Notes: generated by a model not told the origin, from the sequence alone. DNA of 64,000 bases from Sinorhizobium psoraleae (GCF_013283645.1 NZ_JABEKV010000003.1:744001-808000), one strand, 5' to 3'. Positions 23,629 to 33,869 are shown, counted from the first letter of the stretch. Program-made: numbers and translations.

Positions 23629-26272
23629 CGATGATCCCCCTGATCTCTGCGCGGCAGGAGCCGCAATTGGTGCCGGCGCTAAGCCTCTCGCCGATCGCCT
23701 CGACACTGTGGCAGCCGTCTCGAATTGCGCCCGTGATCTGGTTGACGCCAACGCCGAAGCAGGAGCAGACGGTCGCGCCCGGGTCCTCTCTGCCGGCGCC
23801 GGGACGCCCCGCGGCGACCGCAAAGCGCATGCTGAGGTCGGCATGCGAGGCGCAAAGCTGGGAGACCGCCCAGTTGCGGGCGACCGCCACCGGCCGCGAC
23901 GAGAGGAACAGGGCCGCAAGCAGGCGATCGCCGTCGTAGAATGCGAGGCGAAGCTCGCCGGACTGACGGTCGGTATAGCCAATCGGCTCGATCCCGGCCG
24001 GAATGGAAAAGCTTTGCCGGCACCAGCCGATCCAGTCCAGTTCCGGTTCGGCGAAGGCAAGCTCGACGCGCCAGCCGCCCTCGGCCTTGGCGAGTGCCCA
24101 ATAGGCGGCATCCATTGCTCCGGGTTTCCAGGCGGAGACCGCGAAACCATAGGCCCGGGCGGCGAAACGGGCAGCCTTGACGGCCACGTTTTTCGACGCC
24201 GGTTGCCCGGACAATGGGTCGGTAATCGGCGGCACCAGCGCGTCGATGCGGGCCTTCGAAGCGAACTGGTCGTTCCAGTGCATCGGCACGAAGAGGCTTC
24301 CCTCCGCCTGCCGCTCCGTGAGAAGCGCCCGGACGACCGCCCGTCCGAAGGGGCTCTCGATCATCACCAGATCGGCATCAGCGACGGTGAGCTTTTGTGC
24401 GTCGCGCGGGTGGATTTCGGCAAACGGTTCGGCGATGTGGGCGGAGAGTCGGGCGCTCTTGCCGGTCCGGGTCATCGTGTGCCAATGGTCGCGGACGCGG
24501 CCGGTGTTGAGCGTGTAGGGATAGGCATCGTTTGCCCGTTTCGAGACCGACGCGCTGATCGCGACGAAGCTGGCCCGGCGATCCGGATGGTAAAACCCGC
24601 CGTCGGCGAAAAAACGTCTTCCTTGGGGCTGCGTACCCCGGGCCCACGGCCACTGGAAAGGCTTCAGATCGTCGTAGGCCGCCTTGTCGATCGCCGCGTG
24701 CGCGCCGATGTCGAAATCGCGGCGGCCATCGTTTTCGAAGCCGGAAAGGGCGGCATGTTCGGCGAAGACCTCGGCGGCGGAGGCATGGGCGAAGGCCTTG
24801 GCAAAGCCCATGCGCCGCCCGACCTCCGCCAGTTGCCACCAATCAGGGCGTGCCTCGTCGGGCGCATCGAGGAAGGCGCGCTGGCGGGAAATGCGCCGTT
24901 CGGAATTGGTGACCGTGCCGTCCTTCTCACCCCACCCAAGCGAAGGCAGAAGCACGTGGGCGTGGCGGCTCGTATCGGTCTGCCGCAGGATATCGGAGAC
25001 GACGACGAAGGGACAGGCCCTGATCGCGGCCTCGACCGCATCCGCATCGGGCATCGAGACGACCGGGTTTGTCGCCATGATCCAGAGCGCCTTGATCCGC
25101 CCGTCGGCGACGGCGCGAAACATGTCGACGGCTTTGAGGCCGGGCTTGCTCGCGACCGTAGGTGCGTGCCAGAAGCGCTGGACGAGATCACGGTGAAGGG
25201 GTTTTTCGATGTCGAGATGGGCAGCGAGCATGTTGGCGAGCCCGCCGACCTCGCGCCCGCCCATGGCGTTGGGCTGGCCGGTCAGCGAGAACGGGCCCAT
25301 CCCCGGCCGGCCGATCCGGCCTGTCGCAAGATGGCAATTGATGATCGCATTCACCTTATCGGTGCCGGAGGCCGACTGGTTCACGCCCTGGCTATAGCAG
25401 GTGACGACCTTTTCGGTTGTCTCGAACAGCCGGAAGAAATCGAGCAACTGCGTCTGCGAAAGCCCGGTCAGGGCCGAGAGTTCCGCGACATCCAGCGCGG
25501 AAGCGGCCGCAAAGGCTTCGGCGAAGCCTCTTGTGTGCGCGGAAATATAGTTCTGATCGACCGCGCCGCTCGCAGCAAGATGAGCGAACAGGCCATTGAA
25601 GAGCGCCACGTCGCTGTCGGGCGCAAGCGCCAGATGCATGCCGGCGATGTCGGTGGTCATCGTGCGGCGCGGATCGATGACGACGACCTTCATCTCCGGG
25701 CGGTTCGCCTTGGCCGCGGCAAGGCGCTGATAAAGGACCGGATGGCACCAGGCGAGGTTGGACCCGGTGAGCACGACGAGATCGGCAAGCTCCAGGTCTT
25801 CGTAGGCACCGGGAACCGTGTCGGAGCCAAAGGCGCGACGGTGACCGGCAACCGAGGAGGACATGCAGAGGCGTGAATTCGTGTCGATGTTCGCCGAACC
25901 GATGAAGCCCTTCATCAGCTTGTTGGCGACGTAATAGTCTTCGGTCAGCAATTGCCCGGAGACGTAAAAGGCGACCGAATCCGGGCCGTGCTCGGCAATG
26001 CTTTCCGCGAAGCGGCTGGCGACGAGATCCAGCGCTTCGTCCCAGAATGCGCGGCGGCCGCTGATCTCCGGATGGAGGAGGCGGCCGTCGAGATCGATGG
26101 TTTCGGCAAGCGCCGAACCCTTAGAACAGAGCCGGCCGAAATTGGCCGGATGCTCGGGATCGCCCTTGACGCTGACCGCACCGTCATCGCCCACGCGGGC
26201 GATGACACCGCATCCGACGCCGCAATAGGGGCAGGTGGTCTTTACGCTTTTCTCGTGGACCGGTTCTGGCAT
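23600..26272 (-). CDS. nasA: assimilatory nitrate reductase, large subunit
   Basis: An 890-residue molybdopterin oxidoreductase that reduces nitrate to nitrite in the cytoplasm. N-terminal [4Fe-4S] ligands are C14, C17, C21 (CPYCGVGC) and C49 (RLCSKG). The molybdenum cysteine lies in NTNSRLCMSSSV. The MGD-binding region continues to about residue 700. The C-terminus adds a BFD-like [2Fe-2S] domain (VCSCFGVGVNQITGAI ... TNCGSCRAEI), as in electron-transfer variants of NasA. It is separated from the preceding kinase gene by about 350 bases but lies on the same strand and pathway. cysG follows with an overlap. Confidence 0.95.
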   Translation of the reverse strand: MPEPVHEKSVKTTCPYCGVGCGVIARVGDDGAVSVKGDPEHPANFGRLCSKGSALAETIDLDGRLLHPEISGRRAFWDEALDLVASRFAESIAEHGPDSVAFYVSGQLLTEDYYVANKLMKGFIGSANIDTNSRLCMSSSVAGHRRAFGSDTVPGAYEDLELADLVVLTGSNLAWCHPVLYQRLAAAKANRPEMKVVVIDPRRTMTTDIAGMHLALAPDSDVALFNGLFAHLAASGAVDQNYISAHTRGFAEAFAAASALDVAELSALTGLSQTQLLDFFRLFETTEKVVTCYSQGVNQSASGTDKVNAIINCHLATGRIGRPGMGPFSLTGQPNAMGGREVGGLANMLAAHLDIEKPLHRDLVQRFWHAPTVASKPGLKAVDMFRAVADGRIKALWIMATNPVVSMPDADAVEAAIRACPFVVVSDILRQTDTSRHAHVLLPSLGWGEKDGTVTNSERRISRQRAFLDAPDEARPDWWQLAEVGRRMGFAKAFAHASAAEVFAEHAALSGFENDGRRDFDIGAHAAIDKAAYDDLKPFQWPWARGTQPQGRRFFADGGFYHPDRRASFVAISASVSKRANDAYPYTLNTGRVRDHWHTMTRTGKSARLSAHIAEPFAEIHPRDAQKLTVADADLVMIESPFGRAVVRALLTERQAEGSLFVPMHWNDQFASKARIDALVPPITDPLSGQPASKNVAVKAARFAARAYGFAVSAWKPGAMDAAYWALAKAEGGWRVELAFAEPELDWIGWCRQSFSIPAGIEPIGYTDRQSGELRLAFYDGDRLLAALFLSSRPVAVARNWAVSQLCASHADLSMRFAVAAGRPGAGREDPGATVCSCFGVGVNQITGAIRDGCHSVEAIGERLSAGTNCGSCRAEIRGIIDGCLAAAAE

Positions 26273-26619
26273 GCGATCTTACCAATTCCTCGTTTGGACC
26301 CGGGGTTGCGGCGGTGGCATCGCCTGGGAAAGTGATTCCTGTCGTGAACCTTTCCCGGCAAATCAGGCAGGCGCGAAAAACAAAAACGCCATGCAATCAG
26401 CCAAGTCACAAGGACAAGGATGAATTACACAGCGTCGATGCTGGTGCCTGGATTTATAGGCTGGCGGTGGTTCCGCTCCGTTGCGGATGCACCGTTTGTA
26501 ATGCGGTCAGCGCGACTATCGCGGCCTGACTTGCTTCATTCGTATATTGGCAAAAGACAGGTGATTGCACAAGATTTAATATTTCGCGTCTAGTGCATAA
26601 AGAATGAGCAAATACACGG
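26273..26619 (-). other. 347-base gap upstream of nasA
   Basis: No gene seen. The minus-strand sequence contains a hairpin with arms GTCAG/CTGAC (26506-26530) and a TATAAAT box without a clear -35 box. No GG-N10-GC sigma-54 promoter and no terminator like that of the nrtA leader were found. nasA may have its own weak promoter here or be read through from the upstream operon. Confidence 0.4.
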
Positions 26620-28353
26620 TCAGCCGAGGTCTTTCAGAAGCATGCCGAAAGTTATCAGGCTCAGGAGGATCGTCAGGCACTGCCAGAACAGCAGAGGATT
26701 GCGGTCCATCAGCGATTGCGGACGAGACCCGACCAGCTTTGGATTTGGATGCGACAGGTCGTACACGAACTCCGACAAGGCCTGATATCGTTTGGTGGGA
26801 TCGGGGTGGACCGCCCTGCGGATCGCGGCCTCCACCCAGTCCGGCACGTCCGGCCGAATCTCGCGCAGGCTGTCGAAGCGCAGCTTCTGCTGCTGTTTCC
26901 GGGTTCTCGTTCGCGCCACGGCGGCGCCGTAGGGCAAACGGCCGGTCAGCATCTGGTAGGCGATTACGCCGAGCGAATAGAGGTCCGACAACTCGCTGCC
27001 CCGCTCTCCGACAAAATACTCCGGCGCCGCATACTGCACCGTACCGAGTATGTCGCCGCGATCGAGATCCGGCGCCGCCTCAATGACGCCGGCCACCAGC
27101 GCCGAACCGAAGTCTATGATTTTCACGGTGCCGTTCCAATCGATCATGAGGTTCTCTGGCCGCAGGTCCTGGTGGATGATTTCCTTGCGATGAAGGGCGC
27201 GAAGCCCGTCGGCAATCTGACCAATGATGTCGCGCATGGCACGCAATTCGGCTCGCGGGCGGTCGGCCATCCATTGGGCAAGGGTCTCGCCGTCGACGAA
27301 CTCGTTAACGAGGTAGAGAGATTGGCGCGGCGTCAGCGGATGCCGGCTCTTCAACACATGCATGCTCGAAATGCGCCGTGCGATCCATTCCTCCATTGCG
27401 AAGCGCCGAAGGTAGTTCTCGTCCTCTCGCATGTCAGCCGATGTAAATTTCAGCGCTACGCTCTCGCCGGTTTGCGGATCGGTGGCGAGAAAGATATGGC
27501 TGCGGTTACTCGCATGGATTTGCCGATGAATCCGGTAGCCTTCGAACTCTCCAGGCACCCGGGGCAAGGGTGCCGGAGCCAACGAATCCGTCCTGTCGAA
27601 AACCGGCTCCAGATCGTCTTCAGGCAAGCCCTCGATCCGGACGATCTGGATAGTCAGGTTATCGCTGCTTCCCGCCTCATATGCCGACGCGGCAATATCA
27701 GCCGCTGACGAAGCAAGGTCGGTGCTCGACGCGATGATTGCGGCGATTTTGCGGGACGAAATGCTGTGGTGGATTCCGTCGGTCGTCAGCACGAAAACAT
27801 CCCCGGGCTGGACATCCAGCCGGCGGTAATCGATTTCGACGGACGGCAGCAGCCCTAGCGCCCGACCGAGATAGCTTTCGATCTCTGATGCCACCAGACG
27901 ATGGTCGGTGGTCAGCGGCTCGAGACTACGGTCAGAGAGTCGCCAGATGCGGCTGTCCCCGACATGGAAGAGGTGCGCTCTTCGACCCTTCAAGACGAGC
28001 GCCGAAAACGTTGTCACATGAGCGTGGTCGCGATCCTCGATGCCCCGGTTCTGCGCGTGGAGCCAGGAGTTGGTCGCGTCGATAACACGGCTTGCGGCGG
28101 TCTTTACGGTCCAGCCATCCGAGGTACAGTAATAGTCCGTCAGGAAGCTCTTGACCGCGGTCTCCGCGGCAATATGACTGACCGGGCTCGAGGAAATGCC
28201 ATCGGCGATCGCGAGGGCGATACCCTTCATCATGAGGCCGGCGCCGTCTGGGACGATCGCACCATGGAAATCCTGATTGATCGCCTTGCGGCCCGCTGCC
28301 GAATACTGGCCGAGTGAGACCTTGAGCTTGCCCGACTCGAGAGACTTCAACAT
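26620..28353 (-). CDS. fused PP2C-type phosphatase / Ser-Thr protein kinase, membrane-anchored
   Basis: A 577-residue two-domain protein. The PP2C phosphatase (about 1-240) shows metal-site segments (INQDFHGAIV, ALAIADGISS, HVGDSRIWRLSDRSLEPLTTD, EAGSSDNLTIQIV). The Hanks-type kinase (about 265-520) has the VALKF lysine, catalytic HQDLRPENLM, DFGSALV and DLYSLGVIAYQMLTG. A C-terminal membrane helix is WQCLTILLSLITFGMLL. Start 28353 follows GGGAAG; an upstream frame begins at 28401. It lies between an FNT channel and nasA, so it probably controls nitrate or nitrite traffic by reversible phosphorylation. The substrate is not known. Confidence 0.9.
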   Translation of the reverse strand: MLKSLESGKLKVSLGQYSAAGRKAINQDFHGAIVPDGAGLMMKGIALAIADGISSSPVSHIAAETAVKSFLTDYYCTSDGWTVKTAASRVIDATNSWLHAQNRGIEDRDHAHVTTFSALVLKGRRAHLFHVGDSRIWRLSDRSLEPLTTDHRLVASEIESYLGRALGLLPSVEIDYRRLDVQPGDVFVLTTDGIHHSISSRKIAAIIASSTDLASSAADIAASAYEAGSSDNLTIQIVRIEGLPEDDLEPVFDRTDSLAPAPLPRVPGEFEGYRIHRQIHASNRSHIFLATDPQTGESVALKFTSADMREDENYLRRFAMEEWIARRISSMHVLKSRHPLTPRQSLYLVNEFVDGETLAQWMADRPRAELRAMRDIIGQIADGLRALHRKEIIHQDLRPENLMIDWNGTVKIIDFGSALVAGVIEAAPDLDRGDILGTVQYAAPEYFVGERGSELSDLYSLGVIAYQMLTGRLPYGAAVARTRTRKQQQKLRFDSLREIRPDVPDWVEAAIRRAVHPDPTKRYQALSEFVYDLSHPNPKLVGSRPQSLMDRNPLLFWQCLTILLSLITFGMLLKDLG

Positions 28354-28418
28354 CCAATCTTCCCAACAGGAAGCGGTCCCGCCGTCTTCCGGCGGGACCA
28401 ACAGGGTACGTTTTCACA

Positions 28419-29264
28419 TCATTCGGCGGCGACGAGTCGCGTGGCGGGCTGTTCGGTTCCCTTGCGGCTCGGCGAGGTCTTGTAATGGGTGGCGTAGATC
28501 ATGCCACCGACGAAGGTAAGGCCGCCGACGAGGTTTCCAACGACGGTCGGGATTTCGTTCCAGAGAAAGTAGTCCATCCACGTGAACTGACCGCCGAGCA
28601 TGATGCCCGAAGGGAAGAGATACATGTTGACGATCGAGTGCTCGAAGCCGAGATAGAAGAAGATCAGGATCGGCATCCACATGGCAATCACCTTGCCGGA
28701 CACCGAGTTCGACATCATTGCCGCGATGACGCCCGTCGAGACCATCCAGTTGCACATGACGGCCCGCACGAAGAGCGTCAACATGCCGGCGGCTCCAGCG
28801 GCCGCATAGCCGAGTGTTCGCGACTCGCCGATGGTGCCTATCTTTTGCCCGATCGCGTTGGGCTCCTGCGAAAAACCCATGGTGAAGATGATCGCCATGA
28901 AGACGGCGGTAGTCATTGCGCCCGCGAAGTTTCCGACAAAGACGAGGCCCCAGTTGCGCAGCACCCCACCGATGGTCACGCCGGGACGTTTGGCGATCAG
29001 CGCCAGCGGCGCCAGCGTAAACACGCCCGTCAGCAGATCAAAGCCCATGAGGTAAAGCATGCAGAAGCCGACCGGAAAGAGCAGGGCTCCGATCAGCGGC
29101 TCTCCCGTATTGACGTTGATGGTGACCGCGAACGCCGCCGCGAGCGCCAGAATGGCACCGGCCATATAGGCACGGATCAGAGTGTCCTTTGTGGACATGA
29201 AGACTTTGGACTCGCCCGCATCGATCATCTTCGTGGCGAATTCCTGGGGTGCTACGTAGGACAT
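28419..29264 (-). CDS. formate/nitrite transporter (FNT) family channel
   Basis: A 281-residue membrane protein with six predicted helices of the FocA/NirC family (for example GAILALAAAFAVTINVNTG, GALLFPVGFCMLYLMGFDLL, 'VGNLVGGLTFVGGMIYATHY'). FNT channels pass nitrite or formate across the inner membrane. Next to nirD it is probably a nitrite (NirC-like) channel for uptake or relief of toxic nitrite. It lies 29 bases after nirD on the same strand and is followed by the phosphatase-kinase. Confidence 0.9.
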   Translation of the reverse strand: MSYVAPQEFATKMIDAGESKVFMSTKDTLIRAYMAGAILALAAAFAVTINVNTGEPLIGALLFPVGFCMLYLMGFDLLTGVFTLAPLALIAKRPGVTIGGVLRNWGLVFVGNFAGAMTTAVFMAIIFTMGFSQEPNAIGQKIGTIGESRTLGYAAAGAAGMLTLFVRAVMCNWMVSTGVIAAMMSNSVSGKVIAMWMPILIFFYLGFEHSIVNMYLFPSGIMLGGQFTWMDYFLWNEIPTVVGNLVGGLTFVGGMIYATHYKTSPSRKGTEQPATRLVAAE

Positions 29265-29293
29265 CGCGCTTCCTTTTCGCGTTCAGGAACGGC

Positions 29294-29647
29294 TCAGCGA
29301 GCCGCATGGTTGTCTGCAAGGTCGAGATAGATTTCTCGACCCTCGATCCGGACCGGGAAGGTTGATGTCCTTCCATCGTCCGCGCCTTGAGCTTCGCCCG
29401 TTTCAAGTGAAATCACCCAGTTGTGGAGCGGACATGTGACGCAGCCGTCATGAACGATCCCTTCGCTGAGCGGCCCGTTCTTGTGCGGGCATTTGTCTTC
29501 CAATGCGAAGATGCGATCATCGACGGTCCTGAAGACAGCAATCTTCGTTTCGCCCTTGTGGACGCGGCGTGAACCCTGGCGTGGGATATCGTCGACGGTG
29601 CCGACCAGAATCCACGCGGCCTCAGTTCTAAGATTGTGAGCATTCAT
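29294..29647 (-). CDS. nirD: nitrite reductase small subunit
   Basis: A 117-residue Rieske-fold subunit of NAD(P)H nitrite reductase. Both ligand pairs are present, C-x-H (KCPHKNGPLSEG) and C-x2-H (TCPLHNWVISLETG), so it may hold a [2Fe-2S] cluster, unlike NirD members that lost it. The ATG overlaps the nirB stop as ATGA, indicating translational coupling and a one-to-one complex. Confidence 0.93.
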   Translation of the reverse strand: MNAHNLRTEAAWILVGTVDDIPRQGSRRVHKGETKIAVFRTVDDRIFALEDKCPHKNGPLSEGIVHDGCVTCPLHNWVISLETGEAQGADDGRTSTFPVRIEGREIYLDLADNHAAR

Positions 29648-32091
29648 TCCGCTGCTTCCTTCTGGATGACGGCCATCGGCCTGAACTCATGCTTGTCCTT
29701 GCCGGAGACGCGCTCCGACCACGGATCGACCTGAGCGAATTTCTGGCTGAAGACGAAGCGGTCGAAATAGGCCTTGCGCTTGTCGGCGTCGTCCATGATC
29801 TGGCGACGGATCTCGTCGAGACCGATGCGTTTCGCCCATTTGTAGATGCGTTCGAGATAGCGGGCCTGCTCGCGATACATCTGCGTCAGCGCGACGATGT
29901 GCTCCAGCGCCTCGTCCTCGGTCTTGACGAGCCCGAGGACCTCCGTGCCCTTGATGTCGAGTCCGGCCGCACCGGCGAAATGGATCTCGAAACCGGAGTC
30001 GACGCAGATGACGCCGACGTCCTTGCAGGTCGCTTCCGCGCAATTCCTTGGACAGCCGGAGACGGCCATCTTCACCTTGGCGGGCGTCCACGAGCCCCAC
30101 ATGAACTTCTCGATGCGGATGCCGAGCCCGGTCGAATCCTGCGTGCCGAAGCGGCACCATTGCTCGCCAACGCAGGTCTTCACCGTCCTGAGGCCCTTCG
30201 CGTAGGCCTGGCCGGAGACGAAGCCGGCCTTGCCGAGGTCGGCCCAGACGGCGGGCAGGTCCTCTTTCTCGATGCCAAGCAGGTCGATGCGCTGGCCGCC
30301 GGTCACCTTGACCATCGGCACGTTGAACTTGTCGACGACGTCGGCGATGGCGCGCAATTCCTTCGAACTGGTGACCCCGCCCCACATGCGCGGGACCACC
30401 GAATAGGTGCCGTCCTTCTGGATATTCGCGTGGACGCGCTCGTTGATGAAGCGCGACTGGTAGTCGTCGGCATATTCGTCCGGCCAGTCGCAGACGAGAT
30501 AGTAGTTGAGCGCCGGCCGGCACTTGGCGCAGCCGCAGGACGTCTTCCATTCGAGCTCCTGCATGACGGCGGGAATGGACTTCAGCTTCTTGGCCTTGAT
30601 CAGGCGGCGGACGTCGTCGTGCCCGAGTTCTGTGCAGTTGCACATCGGCTGGACGGCGGCCGGGTTGTAGCTGTCGCCGAGGGTCAACGACATCAGTTGC
30701 TCGACAAGACCGGTGCAGGAGCCGCAGGAGGCGGACGCCTTGGTGTGGGCGCGCACGTCGTCCAGCGACGTCAGGCGCTTCCCGGTGATCGCCCCGACGA
30801 TCTTGCCTTTGCATACGCCGTTGCAGCCGCAGATCTCCGCATCATCCGGCAAGGCTGCAACGGCCGCCATAGGGTCCAGCGGGGACCCTCCCTGGTAGGC
30901 CTGGCCGAAGATCAGCGTGTCGCGCATCTCGGCGATGTCGGTGCCGCGCTTCATGAGGTCGTTGAACCAGGCACCGTCCGCGGTCTCGCCGTAGAGCACC
31001 GTGCCGATGATGCGGTTCTCCTTGAGCACCAGACGCTTGTAGATGCCGGCAGTGGCATCGCGCAGCACGATTTCCTCTCGTCCGTCGCCATCGGCAAAGT
31101 CGCCGACCGAAAAGAGATTGATGCCGGTCACCTTGAGCTTCGTCGGCGTATCGGAATGGACGAAGGCGGCGCTGCGTTCTCCGGCAAGATGGGCGGCGGC
31201 AACGCGCGCCATTTCATAAAGCGGCGCGACGAGACCGTAGACCATGCCTCCGACTTCGGCGCATTCGCCGAGCGCCATGATATCCCCGTCCGAGGTCTGC
31301 ATGCCGGCGTCGACGACTATGCCGCGGTTGACGGCGAGCCCAGCCTCCTTGGCAAGGCCGACATTCGGCCTGATGCCGACCGCCATCACGACCAGCGTTG
31401 CCGGAATGATGCGCCCGTCGTCGAGCTCGATGCCCTCGACCTTGCCCTCGCCAACGATCCGTTTGGTATTTGCCTTGGTGATGACCTTGATGCCGCGCTC
31501 CTCGACCGCCTTCTGCAAGAGATAACCGGCGGCCGGATCTAGCTGGCGCTCCATCAGCGTCGGCATGACGTGCAGCACGGTGACCTCCATGCCGCGCGCC
31601 TTCAGACCGGCTGCCGCCTCCAGGCCGAGCAGGCCGCCACCGATGACGATCGCCTTTTCGCGCGACTGGGCGGCAAGCAGCATCGCCTGCACGTCGTCGA
31701 GATCGCGATAGGTGATGACGCCGCGCAGATCCTTGCCGGGAACGGGAATGATGAAGGGCACCGAACCGGTGGCGATCACCAGCTTGTCGTAGCTTTCCGT
31801 GACGCCGTGGTCGGAGGTGACCGTCTTGGCGTGACGATCGATCGCAACGATCTTGTGACCCTTGTAGAGGGTGATGCCGTGCTGGATGTACCAGCCGTCG
31901 CCGTGAATGACGATCTGCTCGTAGGTCTTTTCGCCGGAAAGAACCGGCGACAGCATGATGCGGTCGTAATTGACGCGCGGTTCGGCGTTGAAGATCGTTA
32001 CTTCATAGCCCCCGGGCGCCTTTTCGAAGAGTTCTTCCAGCATGCGGCCCGGCGCCATGCCGTTGCCAACGATCACCAGTTTCTCTGTCAT
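29644..32091 (-). CDS. nirB: NAD(P)H-dependent nitrite reductase large subunit
   Basis: An 815-residue enzyme that reduces nitrite to ammonium. Order of parts: FAD/NAD(P)H domains starting MTEKLVIVGNGMAPGRMLEE (about 1-400), with AIVIGGGLLGLEAAAGLKAR; BFD-like [2Fe-2S] domain (CGCNGVCKGKIVGAI and SCGSCTGLVEQ); and sulfite/nitrite reductase half with siroheme-[4Fe-4S] cysteines (VGEQWCRFGTQDS, VSGCPRNCAEATCKD). Start 32091 is preferred to 32094 because GGAG lies seven bases before it. It follows the transporter ATPase by four bases. Confidence 0.96.
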   Translation of the reverse strand: MTEKLVIVGNGMAPGRMLEELFEKAPGGYEVTIFNAEPRVNYDRIMLSPVLSGEKTYEQIVIHGDGWYIQHGITLYKGHKIVAIDRHAKTVTSDHGVTESYDKLVIATGSVPFIIPVPGKDLRGVITYRDLDDVQAMLLAAQSREKAIVIGGGLLGLEAAAGLKARGMEVTVLHVMPTLMERQLDPAAGYLLQKAVEERGIKVITKANTKRIVGEGKVEGIELDDGRIIPATLVVMAVGIRPNVGLAKEAGLAVNRGIVVDAGMQTSDGDIMALGECAEVGGMVYGLVAPLYEMARVAAAHLAGERSAAFVHSDTPTKLKVTGINLFSVGDFADGDGREEIVLRDATAGIYKRLVLKENRIIGTVLYGETADGAWFNDLMKRGTDIAEMRDTLIFGQAYQGGSPLDPMAAVAALPDDAEICGCNGVCKGKIVGAITGKRLTSLDDVRAHTKASASCGSCTGLVEQLMSLTLGDSYNPAAVQPMCNCTELGHDDVRRLIKAKKLKSIPAVMQELEWKTSCGCAKCRPALNYYLVCDWPDEYADDYQSRFINERVHANIQKDGTYSVVPRMWGGVTSSKELRAIADVVDKFNVPMVKVTGGQRIDLLGIEKEDLPAVWADLGKAGFVSGQAYAKGLRTVKTCVGEQWCRFGTQDSTGLGIRIEKFMWGSWTPAKVKMAVSGCPRNCAEATCKDVGVICVDSGFEIHFAGAAGLDIKGTEVLGLVKTEDEALEHIVALTQMYREQARYLERIYKWAKRIGLDEIRRQIMDDADKRKAYFDRFVFSQKFAQVDPWSERVSGKDKHEFRPMAVIQKEAAE

Positions 32092-32095
32092 CATT

Positions 32096-33859
32096 TCACT
32101 CCGCGGCTTGTTTCTTGAGAGTTTGGGCGGACAACATGGTTCGGGCGGCGCGCTTGTTCCGGATCGCGTCGAGATGTTCGGGATCGGGGTTGGCGCCGCC
32201 TTCATAGGCTTCCAGGAAGTCCAGGAGTTCCTCGCGGTAGGCGTAGTAGTCGGGGTGCGACAGAAGCTCCTTGCGCGAGCGCGGCCGCGGCAGGTTCACT
32301 TCCATGATGTTGCCGATCCGCGCGTTCGGACCGTTCGACATCATCACCACCCGGTCTGCGAGCAGGATCGCCTCATCGACGTCGTGCGTGACGCAGATTG
32401 CGGTCACCTGGGTCCGCTTCCACACGTCCATCAGCACTTCCTGCAGCTCCCAGCGGGTGAGGCTGTCGAGCATGCCGAAGGGTTCGTCGAGGAGGAGCAG
32501 TTTCGGCGACAGAGCGAACGCCCGCGCGATGCCGACACGCTGCTTCATGCCGTTCGACAGGTCGGCCGCGAGCCGGTGCATCGCATCGCCGAGGCCGACG
32601 CGCTGCAGGTAATATTCGACGACATCGCGCCGCTCGGCCGGTGTCGCATCGGGATAGACCCGGTCGACGCCGAGCGCGACGTTTTCACGGGCGGTCAGCC
32701 AGGGAAGCAGGGACGGAGCCTGGAAAACCACCGCTCGGTCCGGGCCGGCGCCCGAAATTTCCCGTCCATCGAGGATGATGCCGCCGGACGAGATCGGGTT
32801 GAGGCCGGCCATCATCGACAGAACGGTCGACTTGCCGCATCCGGAATGCCCGATGATCGAGACGAATTCACCCCTGTTCATCTTGAGGTTGAAGCCGTCG
32901 ACCACCGTCAGGGGACCTTTCGGCGTCGGATAGGCCTTCCGCACTTCGAAAAACTCGACATAGCTCTTCTCGATCGCGGAGCGCGCCTTTCGGGCATAGG
33001 CGTCCGGTAGCTTGGCGCCGGCCAGCTTCTGCGTGATCGGCACGACGTTCGGCAAGGCCACGGCGCCGCTTTCGGCCGTGCTGCGTCCTGCGCCCAGATC
33101 CATCAGATATTCGGTGACGGCGCCACGAAGGCGAATGAACTCGGCATTCGAGTTCATTTCCGCGCGGTCGCGCGGGCGCGGCAGATTCACCTCGAAGCTC
33201 GGCCCCAGCGATGCCATCGGGCCGGGCGTCAGGGGAATGATCCGGTCGGCAAGCAGGATCGCCTCGTCGACGTCGTTGGTGATGAGGATGATGGTCTTCT
33301 TTTCCTTTGACGAAATCTCCGCGAGTTCGTCCTGAAGCTTCGAGCGGGTGAGCGCGTCGAGCGCCGAGAGCGGCTCGTCGAGCAGGAGCACGTCTGGCTG
33401 CATCGCAAGCGCTCTTGCCACGGCAACGCGCTGGCGCATGCCGCCCGAGAGCTCCGCAGGCCGCCGTTCCGTCGCATGGGACAGGCCGACCATCTCGATA
33501 TAGTACTGAACGATCCTCGCCCGTTCCGCCTTGCTCTTGCCGGAATGCACCGCGTCGACCGCAAGGGCGACGTTGGCGCGAACCGAGAGCCAGGGCATCA
33601 ACGAATAGGACTGGAACACGAGCCCGCGCTCCGGCCCGGGACCCGACACTTCCTTGTCGCGGAAGAGCACCGCGCCCCGATCCGGCGTCGTCAGGCCGGC
33701 GAGGAGGGAAATCAGCGTCGATTTGCCTGAACCGGAAAAGCCGACGATGGCAATGAACTCGCCTTCCTGAACCTTGAGGTTCACGCCCGAGAGGACGTCG
33801 TTGCGCGACTTGCCCTCGCCGAAGGACTTCGAGACATCGCTCAGTTGAAGAATTGTCAC
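32096..33859 (-). CDS. nrtC: nitrate/nitrite transporter: two ABC ATPase domains fused in one protein
   Basis: A 587-residue protein with two complete ABC ATPase domains. Domain 1 (about 1-270) has Walker [10 protein letters not shown], signature [15 protein letters not shown] and Walker [16 protein letters not shown]. Domain 2 (about 300-560) has Walker [10 protein letters not shown], a changed signature [15 protein letters not shown] and [15 protein letters not shown]. Cyanobacteria use separate NrtC and NrtD, with NrtC carrying a binding-protein tail, whereas here both ATPases are joined directly. The GTG start at 33859 follows GGAGGG. It lies ten bases downstream of nrtB and powers nitrate import. 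Confidence 0.92.
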   Translation of the reverse strand: MTILQLSDVSKSFGEGKSRNDVLSGVNLKVQEGEFIAIVGFSGSGKSTLISLLAGLTTPDRGAVLFRDKEVSGPGPERGLVFQSYSLMPWLSVRANVALAVDAVHSGKSKAERARIVQYYIEMVGLSHATERRPAELSGGMRQRVAVARALAMQPDVLLLDEPLSALDALTRSKLQDELAEISSKEKKTIILITNDVDEAILLADRIIPLTPGPMASLGPSFEVNLPRPRDRAEMNSNAEFIRLRGAVTEYLMDLGAGRSTAESGAVALPNVVPITQKLAGAKLPDAYARKARSAIEKSYVEFFEVRKAYPTPKGPLTVVDGFNLKMNRGEFVSIIGHSGCGKSTVLSMMAGLNPISSGGIILDGREISGAGPDRAVVFQAPSLLPWLTARENVALGVDRVYPDATPAERRDVVEYYLQRVGLGDAMHRLAADLSNGMKQRVGIARAFALSPKLLLLDEPFGMLDSLTRWELQEVLMDVWKRTQVTAICVTHDVDEAILLADRVVMMSNGPNARIGNIMEVNLPRPRSRKELLSHPDYYAYREELLDFLEAYEGGANPDPEHLDAIRNKRAARTMLSAQTLKKQAAE

Positions 33860-33869
33860 GGGCGCCCTC

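Noticed and set aside
23555-25876. 773-residue plus-strand frame opposite nasA
   Set aside because: Antisense shadow; nasA on the other strand has all cluster and cofactor motifs.
26506-26530. Hairpin in the gap upstream of nasA as a second NasT target
   Set aside because: No A1/G4 hexaloop pair and no following T-run on the minus strand.
29689-31542. 617-residue plus-strand frame opposite nirB
   Set aside because: Antisense shadow of nirB with no recognisable domain or ribosome-binding site.
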